From NCBI GenBank assembly GCA_015490675.1, contig WFXI01000221.1, forward strand, positions 1-29,743: 29,743 nucleotides of DNA, given 5' to 3'. Position numbers and translations under genes: made by a program. Shown one piece after another: positions 8,161 to 16,867 of this stretch. The notes under the pieces are model-generated. The model ran no database searches and was not told the origin of the DNA. It worked only from the letters and a program-made list of their open reading frames with translations. This stretch comes from Hydrogenothermaceae bacterium. GTDB lineage: Bacteria > Aquificota > Aquificia > Aquificales > Hydrogenothermaceae. Numbering within the stretch: position 1 is the first letter of the stretch; each line of letters opens with the position of its first letter.

Positions 8161-9456
8161 CTACTCCTCCACTAATAGCATAATAATGTCCATAACATTT
8201 GTGCCTGTATAACCTGTTTTAATAAGTCCACCTGTCTTTTTAAAAAAAGTGTATGAATCATTATTTTTCAGAAATTTATCGATATCCAAACCTTCTTTTT
8301 CAGCCTTTTCATACACACTACAGTCAGCAATAGCACCTGCTACATCTGTAACACCATCAATTCCATCAGTACCACAACTAAGTATGTAAATTCCACACCT
8401 GCCCTTTATCTTTTGAACAGCCGATAGTACAAGCTCCTGATTTCTACCACCTTTACCACTTCCCCTTACCGTTACAGTTGTTTCACCACCAAAGAGTAAG
8501 CAACACGGTGGTTTAAAATCCGCATTATTATTTTTAATTTCCAATCCTATTGATGCAATAGCTTTTGCTACATCTCTTGCTTCCCCTTCAATCTGTGAGG
8601 TAATTATGTAGGATTTGATATTTTTTTTCTCTAAGTGGCTCTTTGCACCTTTCAATGCCCTAAGGTTATTTCCAATAATATAATGTTTTATATTTTCTGG
8701 TGGTTTTTTTGGTGTATCATCTATTTCACCTTTTAATCCCTTTTCAACTACCTCTCTGACAGATTTAGGAATTTTTTCTAAAATTTCGTACTTTTCCAAA
8801 ATCTTAAATGTATCTTCGTACGTGTACCTATCAAAGTAAAGAGGAGCTGAACCTATTGTTTCTAAATCATCACCTACAACATCTGATATAACTAAAACTA
8901 TTCCTGTTGCCTTTGTTAACCTTCCAAGTCTTCCTCCTTTTATCATTGAGATATGTTTTCTTACAATATTTATCTCATCAATAGTTGCACCGCTCCTTAG
9001 AAGAATCTGAGTTGTCAGTTTAAGGTCTTCTATTGTTATAGGTGGGATGGGTTTTTCAATTAACGCAGAACTTCCACCTGATAATAAATAGATAAAGAGT
9101 TCGTTTTCCTTTAAAGATGATATCTGTTTTATTAGAGCTTCTGCACCTTTTAAACTGTTTTCGTCGGGAATAGGATGAGACCCTTTTATAACACTTACTT
9201 TCCTCAATTTTTCTTCGTAATTACACACAACCGTTCCACCTATAATATGCTCAAAAAAGTACTTCTCGAAAACTTTTGCCATTTCAACAGAGGCTTTACC
9301 ACTTCCAAAAATGTAGAACTTCTTTAGAGGATACTCATCTTCCTGTACTCTCAACTTTCTGTCTTTTACGGATATATTTTCTTTTATCAGATTTTCCGGC
9401 AGTACTGACCTTACACCCTCTAAAAAAGCATCAATTAAAATCTTTCTGTAACCCAT
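8161..9456 (-). CDS. Glycerate 2-kinase, MOFRL type
   Basis: This kinase phosphorylates D-glycerate, in this family usually to 2-phosphoglycerate. The N-terminal DUF4147 domain has the phosphate loop FGSGKASVEMA and YLLSGGSSALIEKP. The C-terminal MOFRL domain has LLFGGETTVTVRGSGKGGRN and SCGTDGIDGVTDVAGAIAD. At 431 residues it is full length. The ATG is preceded by GGAG and lies inside the 3' end of gpgP (26 nt overlap). The gene sits between gpgP and ggs, so it can compete with Ggs for glycerate or recycle glycerate into glycolysis. Older annotations call this family hydroxypyruvate reductase (TtuD), which is probably wrong for it. Confidence 0.88.
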   Translation of the reverse strand: MGYRKILIDAFLEGVRSVLPENLIKENISVKDRKLRVQEDEYPLKKFYIFGSGKASVEMAKVFEKYFFEHIIGGTVVCNYEEKLRKVSVIKGSHPIPDENSLKGAEALIKQISSLKENELFIYLLSGGSSALIEKPIPPITIEDLKLTTQILLRSGATIDEINIVRKHISMIKGGRLGRLTKATGIVLVISDVVGDDLETIGSAPLYFDRYTYEDTFKILEKYEILEKIPKSVREVVEKGLKGEIDDTPKKPPENIKHYIIGNNLRALKGAKSHLEKKNIKSYIITSQIEGEARDVAKAIASIGLEIKNNNADFKPPCCLLFGGETTVTVRGSGKGGRNQELVLSAVQKIKGRCGIYILSCGTDGIDGVTDVAGAIADCSVYEKAEKEGLDIDKFLKNNDSYTFFKKTGGLIKTGYTGTNVMDIIMLLVEE

Positions 9457-10252
9457 CTAAAATCTCCATAATTACCTGATTCCACCCTTTACTACCGGGA
9501 TACTTAGACCTGATAAGACCTTTTCTCTCAAAGTTTTCAAAACTTCCATCAGGTTTCATTATGAGAATCGGTATATCTACAACCTCAAGCATAGGAATGT
9601 CATTCTTACTGTCTCCAAGACCAACAGTCAAAAACTTTTCTCCTTCATTTCTTTCAAAAATCTCCTTAGTAATGAGGACAGCCTTCCCTTTATCCTGATT
9701 TACACCTATAAAATGGTAAAATCTACCACCTTTTGTGATTTTTATACCGTATTTCAAAGCTTCCCTTTCTAAAGCAGGTAATTTTGATTCATCTTCTAAT
9801 ATGAACGGTTCTGTAAACTCTCTCTCCTTTGCTAATTTAGCCATCTTATAGGAAAGTCCAGTTAGTCTTGATATCTCTTCAATGCTCATAAAAAAGAAAC
9901 CTTTTACCCTGTATTTGTCTTTTATTTTCTTTTCAAACTCAACAATCTCTTTATAAGAAATCCCAAGCTGAACGAGACAGTAATTTTCAATGTTTCTACA
10001 GTTCTCAATTCTAAAATTTCTGTAACCCTTTTCAAAAAAAATTCCTCCACCATTTTCAACTATAAATGGGTCTTTTATCCCTATTTCTCTTCTCAGCGTT
10101 TCTACTTCCTTCCTCGTTTTACTTGTAGTGATAACTATCGGTATTTCCCTCTCTTTGAGTTTATCTAAAGCAGGCTTTGCATCCTGATATGAGTAATCTT
10201 CATGATTTAAAAGAGTTCCATCTAAATCAGTAAAAATAATTGCTCTATTCAA
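9431..10252 (-). CDS. gpgP: Glucosyl-3-phosphoglycerate phosphatase (GpgP)
   Basis: A HAD-superfamily phosphatase of the mannosyl-3-phosphoglycerate phosphatase subfamily, which removes phosphate from glucosyl-3-phosphoglycerate to give glucosylglycerate. Motif I is FTDLDGTLL with the nucleophile Asp, motif II ITTSKTRKEV, then the ENGGGIFF segment typical of this subfamily, and motif IV VGLGDSKNDIPML. At 273 residues it has the family length. The start is TTG, overlapping the dehydrogenase stop as TTGA; starting here keeps motif I at residues 7-12. Operon position beside gpgS and ggs supports the glucosyl substrate. Confidence 0.88.
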   Translation of the reverse strand: MNRAIIFTDLDGTLLNHEDYSYQDAKPALDKLKEREIPIVITTSKTRKEVETLRREIGIKDPFIVENGGGIFFEKGYRNFRIENCRNIENYCLVQLGISYKEIVEFEKKIKDKYRVKGFFFMSIEEISRLTGLSYKMAKLAKEREFTEPFILEDESKLPALEREALKYGIKITKGGRFYHFIGVNQDKGKAVLITKEIFERNEGEKFLTVGLGDSKNDIPMLEVVDIPILIMKPDGSFENFERKGLIRSKYPGSKGWNQVIMEILDGLQKDFN

Positions 10253-11277
10253 CAGCTTGCCTTTGAAACGACATTTTTTGGTTTTCCTTCAGTAAGACAA
10301 GAAAAAAGGTTCTCTACAGTTGTATCTAATATCCTATGTAATGCATCTTTTGTGTTGTATGCTATATGAGGTGAGATTATGACATTCTCAGATTGAAGGA
10401 CAAAGTACTTATCAATTGTCTTTTTTATCTTAAGTGCAGATATATCTCCTCTTTTCAGTTCTTCTTCTTCTGGAATAACTTCTTCAAATTCAACGGTATC
10501 TAAGGCTACCCCACCTGCAAGTCTTCCCTCTTTTAATGCCTCAACAATAGCTTCTAATTCTACGATTGAGCCCCGTGAGGTATTTATAAGCATTGCATCA
10601 AGTTTTGTTAATTTTATGTTAAATTTGTTTATAAGATAGTGGGTGGACTTATTGTACGGAAGATGAATAGTAATTATATCAGAGTGCATTAAAAGGTCTT
10701 CGAGTCCAACGTACTCAACACCGTATTTTTGGATAAGCTCTTCTCTTCTTGTTCTGTCGTAGGCAAGAATTTTCATTCCAAATCCGCTTGCTATTTTAAC
10801 AACATGACTTCCTATTCTTCCTGTTCCAAGTATCCCAATCGTTTTCCCCATTAAGTCAATACCAGTTAAACCTTCCCTTGAAAATATTCCCTTGGATGTT
10901 CTCTCTATCATAGGTTTTATTTTCCTTGCAAGAGCTAATATAAGGGCAAAAGTATACTCAGCAACGGTGTTATCACCGTATCCGGGAACATTACTTACAA
11001 TTATGCCTTTTTCATTGGCGTACTCTATATCTATATGGTCGTATCCTGCTGACCTTGTAACTATCATCTTAAGATTTGGTAGTTTATCGATGACTTCCCT
11101 TGTAATTTTAGAGTAAATGAAAATACTTATAGCGTATGCATCTTTTATTTTATCTAATACAGACTGGGTCAATGGTTCTTTAAAAAATCCAACTTCAACA
11201 TCAAAACCTTTTTCCTTTATAACTTTTTCAAGGTACAACCTTTCCCAATCTTCTACTTCGAAAAAATATACTTTCAT
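10249..11277 (-). CDS. D-isomer-specific 2-hydroxyacid dehydrogenase
   Basis: An NAD-dependent oxidoreductase of the D-lactate/glycerate dehydrogenase superfamily. The cofactor loop is GILGTGRIGSHV, the catalytic Arg lies in NTSRGSIVE, the Glu in the DTVEFEEV region and the His in SPHIAYNT. YGDNTVAEYTF and RSAGYDHIDI resemble D-lactate dehydrogenases more than classical hydroxypyruvate reductases. At 342 residues it is full length. It is first in the minus-strand operon, with CGGAGG and an A/T spacer before the ATG. The following genes use glycerate, so reduction of hydroxypyruvate to D-glycerate is an attractive role but is inference; D-lactate formation or oxidation is equally compatible with the motifs. 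Confidence 0.85.
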   Translation of the reverse strand: MKVYFFEVEDWERLYLEKVIKEKGFDVEVGFFKEPLTQSVLDKIKDAYAISIFIYSKITREVIDKLPNLKMIVTRSAGYDHIDIEYANEKGIIVSNVPGYGDNTVAEYTFALILALARKIKPMIERTSKGIFSREGLTGIDLMGKTIGILGTGRIGSHVVKIASGFGMKILAYDRTRREELIQKYGVEYVGLEDLLMHSDIITIHLPYNKSTHYLINKFNIKLTKLDAMLINTSRGSIVELEAIVEALKEGRLAGGVALDTVEFEEVIPEEEELKRGDISALKIKKTIDKYFVLQSENVIISPHIAYNTKDALHRILDTTVENLFSCLTEGKPKNVVSKASC

Positions 11278-11344
11278 AAAATCCTCCGTTTTAATAACCT
11301 ATGTATCTTTTTATGGTGGCTATATTGTGTATCCATAATTTTGT

Positions 11345-11350
11345 TATAAT
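11345..11350 (+). promoter_or_regulatory. Candidate -10 box of the leuD operon
   Basis: A perfect TATAAT lies 33 bases before the leuD TTG start, inside the 106-base divergent gap. The -35 region is weak (ATATTG at 11322-11327 with 17-base spacing, or TTGTGT at 14). Confidence 0.45.
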
Positions 11351-11383
11351 AAATTTACATTACCCAAACAGGAGGAAGCAATA

Positions 11384-11884
11384 TTGTCAAGTATAAAAGG
11401 TAAAGCTTGGAAATTTGGAGATGATGTTAATACTGATGAGATAATACCTGCAAGATACTTAGTAACAACAGACCCAAAGGAGCTTGCAAAGCACGTTATG
11501 GAAGATATCGACCCTGAGTTTCCAAAAAAAGTAAAACCCGGTGATATTATAGTTGCCGGAAAGAACTTTGGTTGTGGGTCTTCAAGGGAGCACGCACCTC
11601 TCGCTATAAAAGGTGCCGGTGTTTCGGCTGTTATTGCAGAATCCTTTGCAAGAATTTTCTTCAGAAATGCAATAAACTTAGGACTTCCTGTTATAGAATC
11701 TCCTGAGATAGTAAAGGAAGCAGATGAAGGGGATATTATTGAAATTGACATGGAAAACGGAGTTGTCAGGAATCTAACAAAAGGTAAAGAATACACAATT
11801 TCAAAACTTCCGGAGAACTTACAAAAGGTCCTTGCAGCCGGTGGTCTAATGGAATACGCAAAATCACGTTTAAAAGGTGATTAA
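11384..11884 (+). CDS. leuD: 3-isopropylmalate dehydratase small subunit (LeuD)
   Basis: LeuD pairs with LeuC to isomerise isopropylmalate in leucine synthesis. The opening KAWKFGDDVNTDEIIPARYL and the swivel-domain signature NFGCGSSREHAP are diagnostic, followed by SFARIFFRNAINLGLPVIE. The 166-residue length is that of the short LeuD type found in archaea and deep-branching bacteria. The start is a TTG placed 8 bases after AGGAGG, and it gives the expected N-terminus. It is first in a seven-gene plus-strand operon; leuC is not in the window. A close relative acting on homoaconitate or citramalate-derived substrates cannot be excluded. Confidence 0.93.
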   Translation: MSSIKGKAWKFGDDVNTDEIIPARYLVTTDPKELAKHVMEDIDPEFPKKVKPGDIIVAGKNFGCGSSREHAPLAIKGAGVSAVIAESFARIFFRNAINLGLPVIESPEIVKEADEGDIIEIDMENGVVRNLTKGKEYTISKLPENLQKVLAAGGLMEYAKSRLKGD

Positions 11885-12783
11885 TGCATGATTTTAAGAG
11901 GGTATTAGTTCCTGTTGACTTGTCGGATATTACAGAGGCTGTTGTTGATTCTTCGGTACTTTTCTCAAGAATATTCAACTGTAAGGTGTATCTCTTTTTT
12001 GTTATAGAACATCTTTCCCCTCTTATATATGTAAAAAACCTTGAGCTCTTGATGGAGCCAGATGAAGAAGAGATACTGAAACTTGCAGAGGAAAAACTCA
12101 GAGAAGAAGTTTCTGATAGTTTGAATAAGTATAATAGGAAGCTCCAAGAGAGTGGTGTAGATTCAGAGGTTATTATTGAAACAGGAGATGTTGTTGACTC
12201 AATACTTGATTTTTCAGAAGAGGAAAATATTGATTTGATAATTGTAGGTAGTCATAAAAAAGGTCTTATAGATAAACTACTACTTGGAACTGTATCTGAA
12301 AAAATCATATCTAAAGCGAGGAAATCTGTTCTCGTTATAAAGGGAAAACCTATAGTAAACATAAAAAGAATACTATGTGGTTACGATTTTTTACCGAACT
12401 CAAAAGAAGCTCTTGAAATAGCCAAAGAGTTAGCTAAAAAAACAGGAGCATCTATCAGAATAATTCACGGGGATGCTGATGAACCTTTTGCACATTTCAA
12501 AGGGATTTATACAAAGGTTCTTGAGAGAAAAAAGAGTATATTAGAAGAAGTGAAGAAAAATTTATCAGATGAAGGTATTAATTCTGATTATACAATACTG
12601 AGAGAGACACCGGATAGAGCTATATTGGATACTATCGAAGAGTATAAACCAGACATCGTTATTCTTGGAAAGAGGAAAACTTCAGCAGTAAAGAGAATTT
12701 TTATAGGAACAACAGCATCAAAAGTTATAAAAGATTCTCCAGTTCCAGTAATGATTGTTAGGAGAGACACTGATGAAAAATAA
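11884..12783 (+). CDS. Tandem universal stress protein (two UspA domains)
   Basis: Two UspA domains are fused, roughly residues 1-155 and 158-299. Each starts with a VLVPVD or ILCGYD strand and ends with a VLVIK or VMIVRRD strand. The nucleotide-loop regions read VGSHKKGLIDKLLLGT and LGKRKTSAVKRIFIGT: the spacing of the ATP-binding motif is kept, but its second Gly is Lys in both domains, so ATP binding may be altered. Tandem Usp proteins are cytoplasmic stress or starvation factors. Its ATG overlaps the leuD stop (TAATG), which suggests coupled translation. Confidence 0.92.
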   Translation: MHDFKRVLVPVDLSDITEAVVDSSVLFSRIFNCKVYLFFVIEHLSPLIYVKNLELLMEPDEEEILKLAEEKLREEVSDSLNKYNRKLQESGVDSEVIIETGDVVDSILDFSEEENIDLIIVGSHKKGLIDKLLLGTVSEKIISKARKSVLVIKGKPIVNIKRILCGYDFLPNSKEALEIAKELAKKTGASIRIIHGDADEPFAHFKGIYTKVLERKKSILEEVKKNLSDEGINSDYTILRETPDRAILDTIEEYKPDIVILGKRKTSAVKRIFIGTTASKVIKDSPVPVMIVRRDTDEK

Positions 12784-14482
12784 ATATATATTTGTATTGC
12801 TTTTTTTAGGTGTTCTGTGCTCATCGTGTAGTATCTCAGTAGCCTCTGTACAAAAGGCTCTAAAGGGAGACGAAAATCCTTACTACTACTATGTTGTCTG
12901 TAAGTACGAAAAGAAGAGTAGAAACTTAGAAAGGGCATATCAGTACTGTAAGAAAGCCTTAAAACTTCTACCTGACACATCTTTACTTTACAGGGAAACA
13001 ATAACCATTGCATTACATATGGGAAAAAATGAAGAAGCACTGGAACTTCTTAAAAAGTATAAAAAGAAGTTTAAAGACTCTCCGGAAACATACATTTTCA
13101 TAGCAAAAGTCTACAGAAACCTGAGAAAAACAGAAAAGGCAAAGGATATATTAGAAGAAGCTTATGAAAGATTTCCTAAAAATGAGAAGATTATCACAGA
13201 ACTAATCAATACATATATAAACTTAAAACAGTTTGAAAAGGCAAAGAAACTTCTGTTAGAACTTGCGGTTTTTTCAGATAGAAAACCTCAGATATACTAC
13301 ACACTCTCACGAATATACCTTATAGAGGGCAATAAAGAAAAAGCCATAGAGTTCTTGGAAAAGGCTTTTAAGATAGACCCTAATTTTAGACCTGTCTATA
13401 TTCTCTTAGGGGAGCTTTACAGACAGTCAGGAATGTATGAGGATGCAGAGAGAGTGTATAAAAAGGTTTTAGAGCATAGTCCCAACAATTTAGAGGTGCT
13501 AAATAGGCTCTTTCAGGTTTATGTTGACCAGGGTAAGTATCAAGAAGCTGAAAAGGTGATAAATAAGATAACACTACTCAATCCCGGTGATAAACAGGCT
13601 CTATTAAAACGTTTTCTACTCTACCTAAAGGAAGGAAAAGCTAAAGAAATAGTGAAAGAGATGGAAGATCTTGTCAAAAAGAGACCTAATGATACGTTCG
13701 TAAAAACCATTCTTGGAATGGCATATGAGAGTATAGAGGAATATGAAAAAGCAAAAGAAGTGTACCTTGAAATTTTAAAGGTTGAAAAGAAAAATGAAGA
13801 GGTTATAGAGAGATTAGCAAATGTATATATTCAGCTAAAGGAGTACAAGAATGCCTTAAAAACCCTTGAGAGACTTTTAGAGATACGACCGAATGACCAT
13901 AAGATTTATCTGATGATGGCTGATGTTGCAGATAGAATGGGGAACTTAAAACTTGCGATAGATTATGTAAAAAAAGCCATACAAATCAATAGTGATGACC
14001 CAGTTGCATATTTTCTATTAGGAGTCTACTATGACAAGTTAGGAAACTGGAAAAGAGCAGAAGAGGCATTTCTAAAAGCAATAGAGATAAGACCGAATTA
14101 TGCAGATGCCCTTAACTATTTGGGATACTCTTATATACTCAGAGAGATAAACATTGATAAAGGTATGGAACTCGTAAGAAAAGCTTTAGAGTATGACCCG
14201 GAAAACCCAGCTTATCTTGATAGTTTAGGTTGGGGATACTTCAAAAAGGGTAATATAAAAGAGGCTTACAAATATATCAAAAAGGCTTATGAAAAATTAC
14301 CAGATGACCCTGTTCTGAATGAACACTACGCTGAAGTGCTTATGGAACTGGGGAGAAAAAAGGAAGCGATTAAATACTTCAAAAAAGCACTTGAGATAAT
14401 AGAAAAAACAGGGCAAGAGCCGGAACCTGGTCTGAAGAAGAGGATACTTGAGAAGTTAAAAGAGCTGGGGGTAAAAAGATGA
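12773..14482 (+). CDS. Exported TPR-repeat protein
   Basis: The protein is nearly all tetratricopeptide repeats, about a dozen of them, for example PNNLEVLNRLFQVYVDQGKY, then PEVYFLLG-like units and DPENPAYLDSLGWGYFKKGN near the C-terminus. I start it at the ATG at 12773 and not at the in-frame TTG 18 bases upstream: AGGAG lies 8 bases before the ATG, and MKNKYIFVLLFLGVLCSSC then forms a clean signal sequence. CSSC is an imperfect lipobox, so it may be a lipoprotein or a cleaved periplasmic protein. It overlaps the Usp gene by 11 nt and the next lipoprotein by 4 nt. TPR proteins of this type assemble envelope complexes; a role together with the adjacent lipoprotein is inference. Confidence 0.88.
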   Translation: MKNKYIFVLLFLGVLCSSCSISVASVQKALKGDENPYYYYVVCKYEKKSRNLERAYQYCKKALKLLPDTSLLYRETITIALHMGKNEEALELLKKYKKKFKDSPETYIFIAKVYRNLRKTEKAKDILEEAYERFPKNEKIITELINTYINLKQFEKAKKLLLELAVFSDRKPQIYYTLSRIYLIEGNKEKAIEFLEKAFKIDPNFRPVYILLGELYRQSGMYEDAERVYKKVLEHSPNNLEVLNRLFQVYVDQGKYQEAEKVINKITLLNPGDKQALLKRFLLYLKEGKAKEIVKEMEDLVKKRPNDTFVKTILGMAYESIEEYEKAKEVYLEILKVEKKNEEVIERLANVYIQLKEYKNALKTLERLLEIRPNDHKIYLMMADVADRMGNLKLAIDYVKKAIQINSDDPVAYFLLGVYYDKLGNWKRAEEAFLKAIEIRPNYADALNYLGYSYILREINIDKGMELVRKALEYDPENPAYLDSLGWGYFKKGNIKEAYKYIKKAYEKLPDDPVLNEHYAEVLMELGRKKEAIKYFKKALEIIEKTGQEPEPGLKKRILEKLKELGVKR

Positions 14483-15060
14483 AAGTATTAGCGGTAATCA
14501 TATTAGGGGTTTTTTTGTTCTCATGTGCTACAAAGAAAGAAAGGGTAAATAAGTACAGTTGTGAGGATATATTCAATCAGATAGTTCAAACTCAGGAAAA
14601 AAAGAATGAAGATTTTCAGGTTTATTCGTATGTGTACTTTGAGGGAAAGACGGTTCTTATGAAAGGAAAATTTAACAGATATGGAGGTGGAACTATAAAG
14701 TTTTATCTCCCAATAGGTAAAAAAGTCGCAACAGTAAAGAAAAATGGAGAGGATTTCTGTTTGAAAGAAGGTAGTGAATGCAAAAGAATCCAAAACCCTT
14801 TCAGAAAGATTGGTATATCTGTTGAAAAGTTAATCACAAAAAGATTTAATGTCTCAAAGTTTGACAGATACACCTGTAACGGGAACAGTTTAATGATAAA
14901 TAAACCCGGCTTTAGTCTCGTTTATAAAAATGGGAAATTAAGAAATGTTCTCATTAAAAATATCCTAATCAACTATAAAAGTGATAAAGAGATATATGTT
15001 TACGATACGGGAAAACTAATAGCACGTTTTAAAATATCAAAAATCGTATATGAGAGGTAA
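14479..15060 (+). CDS. Small outer-membrane lipoprotein, LolB/DUF4292-like
   Basis: The N-terminus MKVLAVIILGVFLFSCATKK is a lipoprotein signal with lipobox LFSC, so the mature chain starts at Cys16 and is lipidated. The rest (about 175 residues) is rich in beta strands: FQVYSYVYFEGKTVLMKGKF, GGTIKFYLPIGKKVATVK and a C-terminal KISKIVY strand. This half-barrel pattern resembles LolB or DUF4292 proteins, which often follow TPR genes; the similarity is by pattern only. Three Cys remain in the mature part. It overlaps the TPR gene (ATGA) and carA starts 1 nt after its stop. Confidence 0.65.
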   Translation: MKVLAVIILGVFLFSCATKKERVNKYSCEDIFNQIVQTQEKKNEDFQVYSYVYFEGKTVLMKGKFNRYGGGTIKFYLPIGKKVATVKKNGEDFCLKEGSECKRIQNPFRKIGISVEKLITKRFNVSKFDRYTCNGNSLMINKPGFSLVYKNGKLRNVLIKNILINYKSDKEIYVYDTGKLIARFKISKIVYER

Positions 15061-15061
15061 G

Positions 15062-16204
15062 ATGGAAAAAGCTATCTTAGCACTGGAAGATGGACACTTT
15101 TTCTATGGATATGCCTTTCCCAATACGAAAATAAGAGAAACCGGTGGTGAAGTTATATTTAACACCTCGATGACCGGTTATCAGGAAATTCTGACAGACC
15201 CTTCTTATAAAGGACAGATAGTTGTTATGACACCTTCGGAAGTTGGAAATTATGGAATAAACAATGAAGATATGCAGTCAAAAAGAGTTCAAGTTAATGG
15301 ATTTGTGGTTAAACATCTTCCATCTTTATATTCCAACTGGAGAGCTACAAAGAGTCTTCATGAGTATCTATCAGATAACAATGTCTTAGGTATATATGGA
15401 GTCGATACAAGAGCTGTTGTTCGTGTACTTAGAAAGTACGGTGTAATGAAAGGTTATATAGGAATCGGAGATATCTCACCTGAAGAAGCAGTAAAAAAGG
15501 CAAGGAGTGTACCTGATATATCAGAACTCAACCTTGTAAAAGAGGTATCCTCAAAGGATGTGTACAGATGGGAAGAAGGATACTGGTATTTAGGCAGAGG
15601 TTTTAAGAAGATAGAAGAAAAAAAGTATAAGATTGCAGTGATTGATTACGGTATAAAAAGGGATATACTTAGACTTTTAACAGAAAGAGGTTTTGATATA
15701 ACATGTTTCCCTCATAACGTTTCTGCAGAGGAAATAAAATCTTTCAATCCAGAAGGTATATTCTTGTCGAATGGTCCAGGAGACCCGTCGATACTTCATT
15801 ATCAGATAGAACAGATAAAGAAACTCATCCATACGGAAATACCAATTTTTGGTATATGCCTCGGACATCAACTCTTATCCTGGGCTATAGGTGGGAGAAC
15901 ATACAAACTTGAGTTTGGGCATCATGGTGGTAATCATCCTGTCAAATATTTAAAAACAGGGAAAGTAGAAATAACAGCCCAGAATCACAACTACGCAACA
16001 GACCCGGAATCACTTCCGTCTGATGTAGAGATAACACATATAAACCTAAACGATAACACAATTGAAGGTATAAAATTAAAAAGCTATCCGGTATTTTCGG
16101 TACAGTACCATCCAGAAGGAGCACCGGGTCCCCATGATTCTTTTTACATTTTTGATATATTTAAGAAATTAGTTGAAGATAAAAGTCTAATTGAAAAAAT
16201 ATGA
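15062..16204 (+). CDS. carA: Carbamoyl-phosphate synthase small subunit (CarA)
   Basis: CarA hydrolyses glutamine and channels ammonia to CarB. The N-terminal domain includes GGEVIFNTSMTGYQEILTDP and the YGVDTRAVVR segment. The class I amidotransferase domain has SNGPGDPS, the nucleophile Cys in GICLGHQLLSWA and the His/Glu pair in VQYHPEGAPGPHDS. I choose the ATG at 15062, which gives MEKAILALEDGHFFYG like other CarA starts and is preceded by AGAGG; the in-frame ATG at 15050 has no ribosome site. It overlaps the next gene as ATGA. The N-terminal half of its split partner CarB is 13 kb away on the other strand. Confidence 0.96.
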   Translation: MEKAILALEDGHFFYGYAFPNTKIRETGGEVIFNTSMTGYQEILTDPSYKGQIVVMTPSEVGNYGINNEDMQSKRVQVNGFVVKHLPSLYSNWRATKSLHEYLSDNNVLGIYGVDTRAVVRVLRKYGVMKGYIGIGDISPEEAVKKARSVPDISELNLVKEVSSKDVYRWEEGYWYLGRGFKKIEEKKYKIAVIDYGIKRDILRLLTERGFDITCFPHNVSAEEIKSFNPEGIFLSNGPGDPSILHYQIEQIKKLIHTEIPIFGICLGHQLLSWAIGGRTYKLEFGHHGGNHPVKYLKTGKVEITAQNHNYATDPESLPSDVEITHINLNDNTIEGIKLKSYPVFSVQYHPEGAPGPHDSFYIFDIFKKLVEDKSLIEKI

Positions 16205-16860
16205 GGAAAGCTGTTTTATTACTACTTTTTGTTTCTATATCCTACTCATTTGACTTTTCAAAGAGTTGGACAGAGATAAAGGATAAAGATGTCATAAAAC
16301 AAAAGTACGATTTTTCCTGTGGAGCTGCTTCTGTTGCAACTGTACTAACATACTTCTATAAAGATATATTAAGTGAGGAAGATGTAATAAAGTTCGTGTT
16401 TGGAAAAAAGAGGCTCTATTACAAGAAAATAAAAGACTTAGAGGAAGAAGATTTATACCTGTCGTTTAAAGATATTGTAGATTTTTTAAAACACAGAGGA
16501 TACAAACCGGTTCCTATCGCTATATCAATTGAAGAACTTAGATATCTTAAGTATCCGGCTATTGTTTATCTAAAGATTAGAGGGTTTGACCATTTTTCCG
16601 TATTTAAAGGAATTGACAATAGATTTGTGTATCTTGCAGACCCAAAGTTTGGAAATACCGTGTTACCTATAGAGAGATTCAAAAATTACTTTTATACAAG
16701 GAAAAACAAAAGATTTCCTGGCAAAGTAATCGTTGTATTTTCAAAAAAGAACTTTAATCCAGATTTTTTAAAAGTTGAAAGAATAAAAGTAGATAAACTC
16801 ATAAAAAAGGTAGATATTAATTCGCATCTAACATCAAAGCCAATTATTAACTCTCCATGA
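16201..16860 (+). CDS. Secreted C39-like cysteine peptidase
   Basis: A signal peptide (MRKAVLLLLFVSISYS) precedes a papain-like C39 domain. Catalytic Cys lies in KQKYDFSCGAASVATVL with the preceding oxyanion Gln, the His in GFDHFSVFKGI and the Asp in YLADPKFG. Family C39 is best known as the leader-cutting domain of bacteriocin exporters, but stand-alone secreted members exist and this one has no ABC or membrane domain. The C-terminal 40 residues are basic. It overlaps carA by 4 nt and precedes a SagB-type gene by 7 nt. The substrate is unknown. Confidence 0.82.
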   Translation: MRKAVLLLLFVSISYSFDFSKSWTEIKDKDVIKQKYDFSCGAASVATVLTYFYKDILSEEDVIKFVFGKKRLYYKKIKDLEEEDLYLSFKDIVDFLKHRGYKPVPIAISIEELRYLKYPAIVYLKIRGFDHFSVFKGIDNRFVYLADPKFGNTVLPIERFKNYFYTRKNKRFPGKVIVVFSKKNFNPDFLKVERIKVDKLIKKVDINSHLTSKPIINSP

Positions 16861-16867
16861 GGTAGGC

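Noticed and set aside
11344..11796. 150-residue frame antisense to leuD
   Set aside because: Ser/Ile/Phe-rich mirror of a strongly coding gene with no ribosome site.
12755..12772. Upstream TTG start for the TPR protein
   Set aside because: The ATG at 12773 has a better ribosome site and yields a proper signal sequence at the N-terminus.
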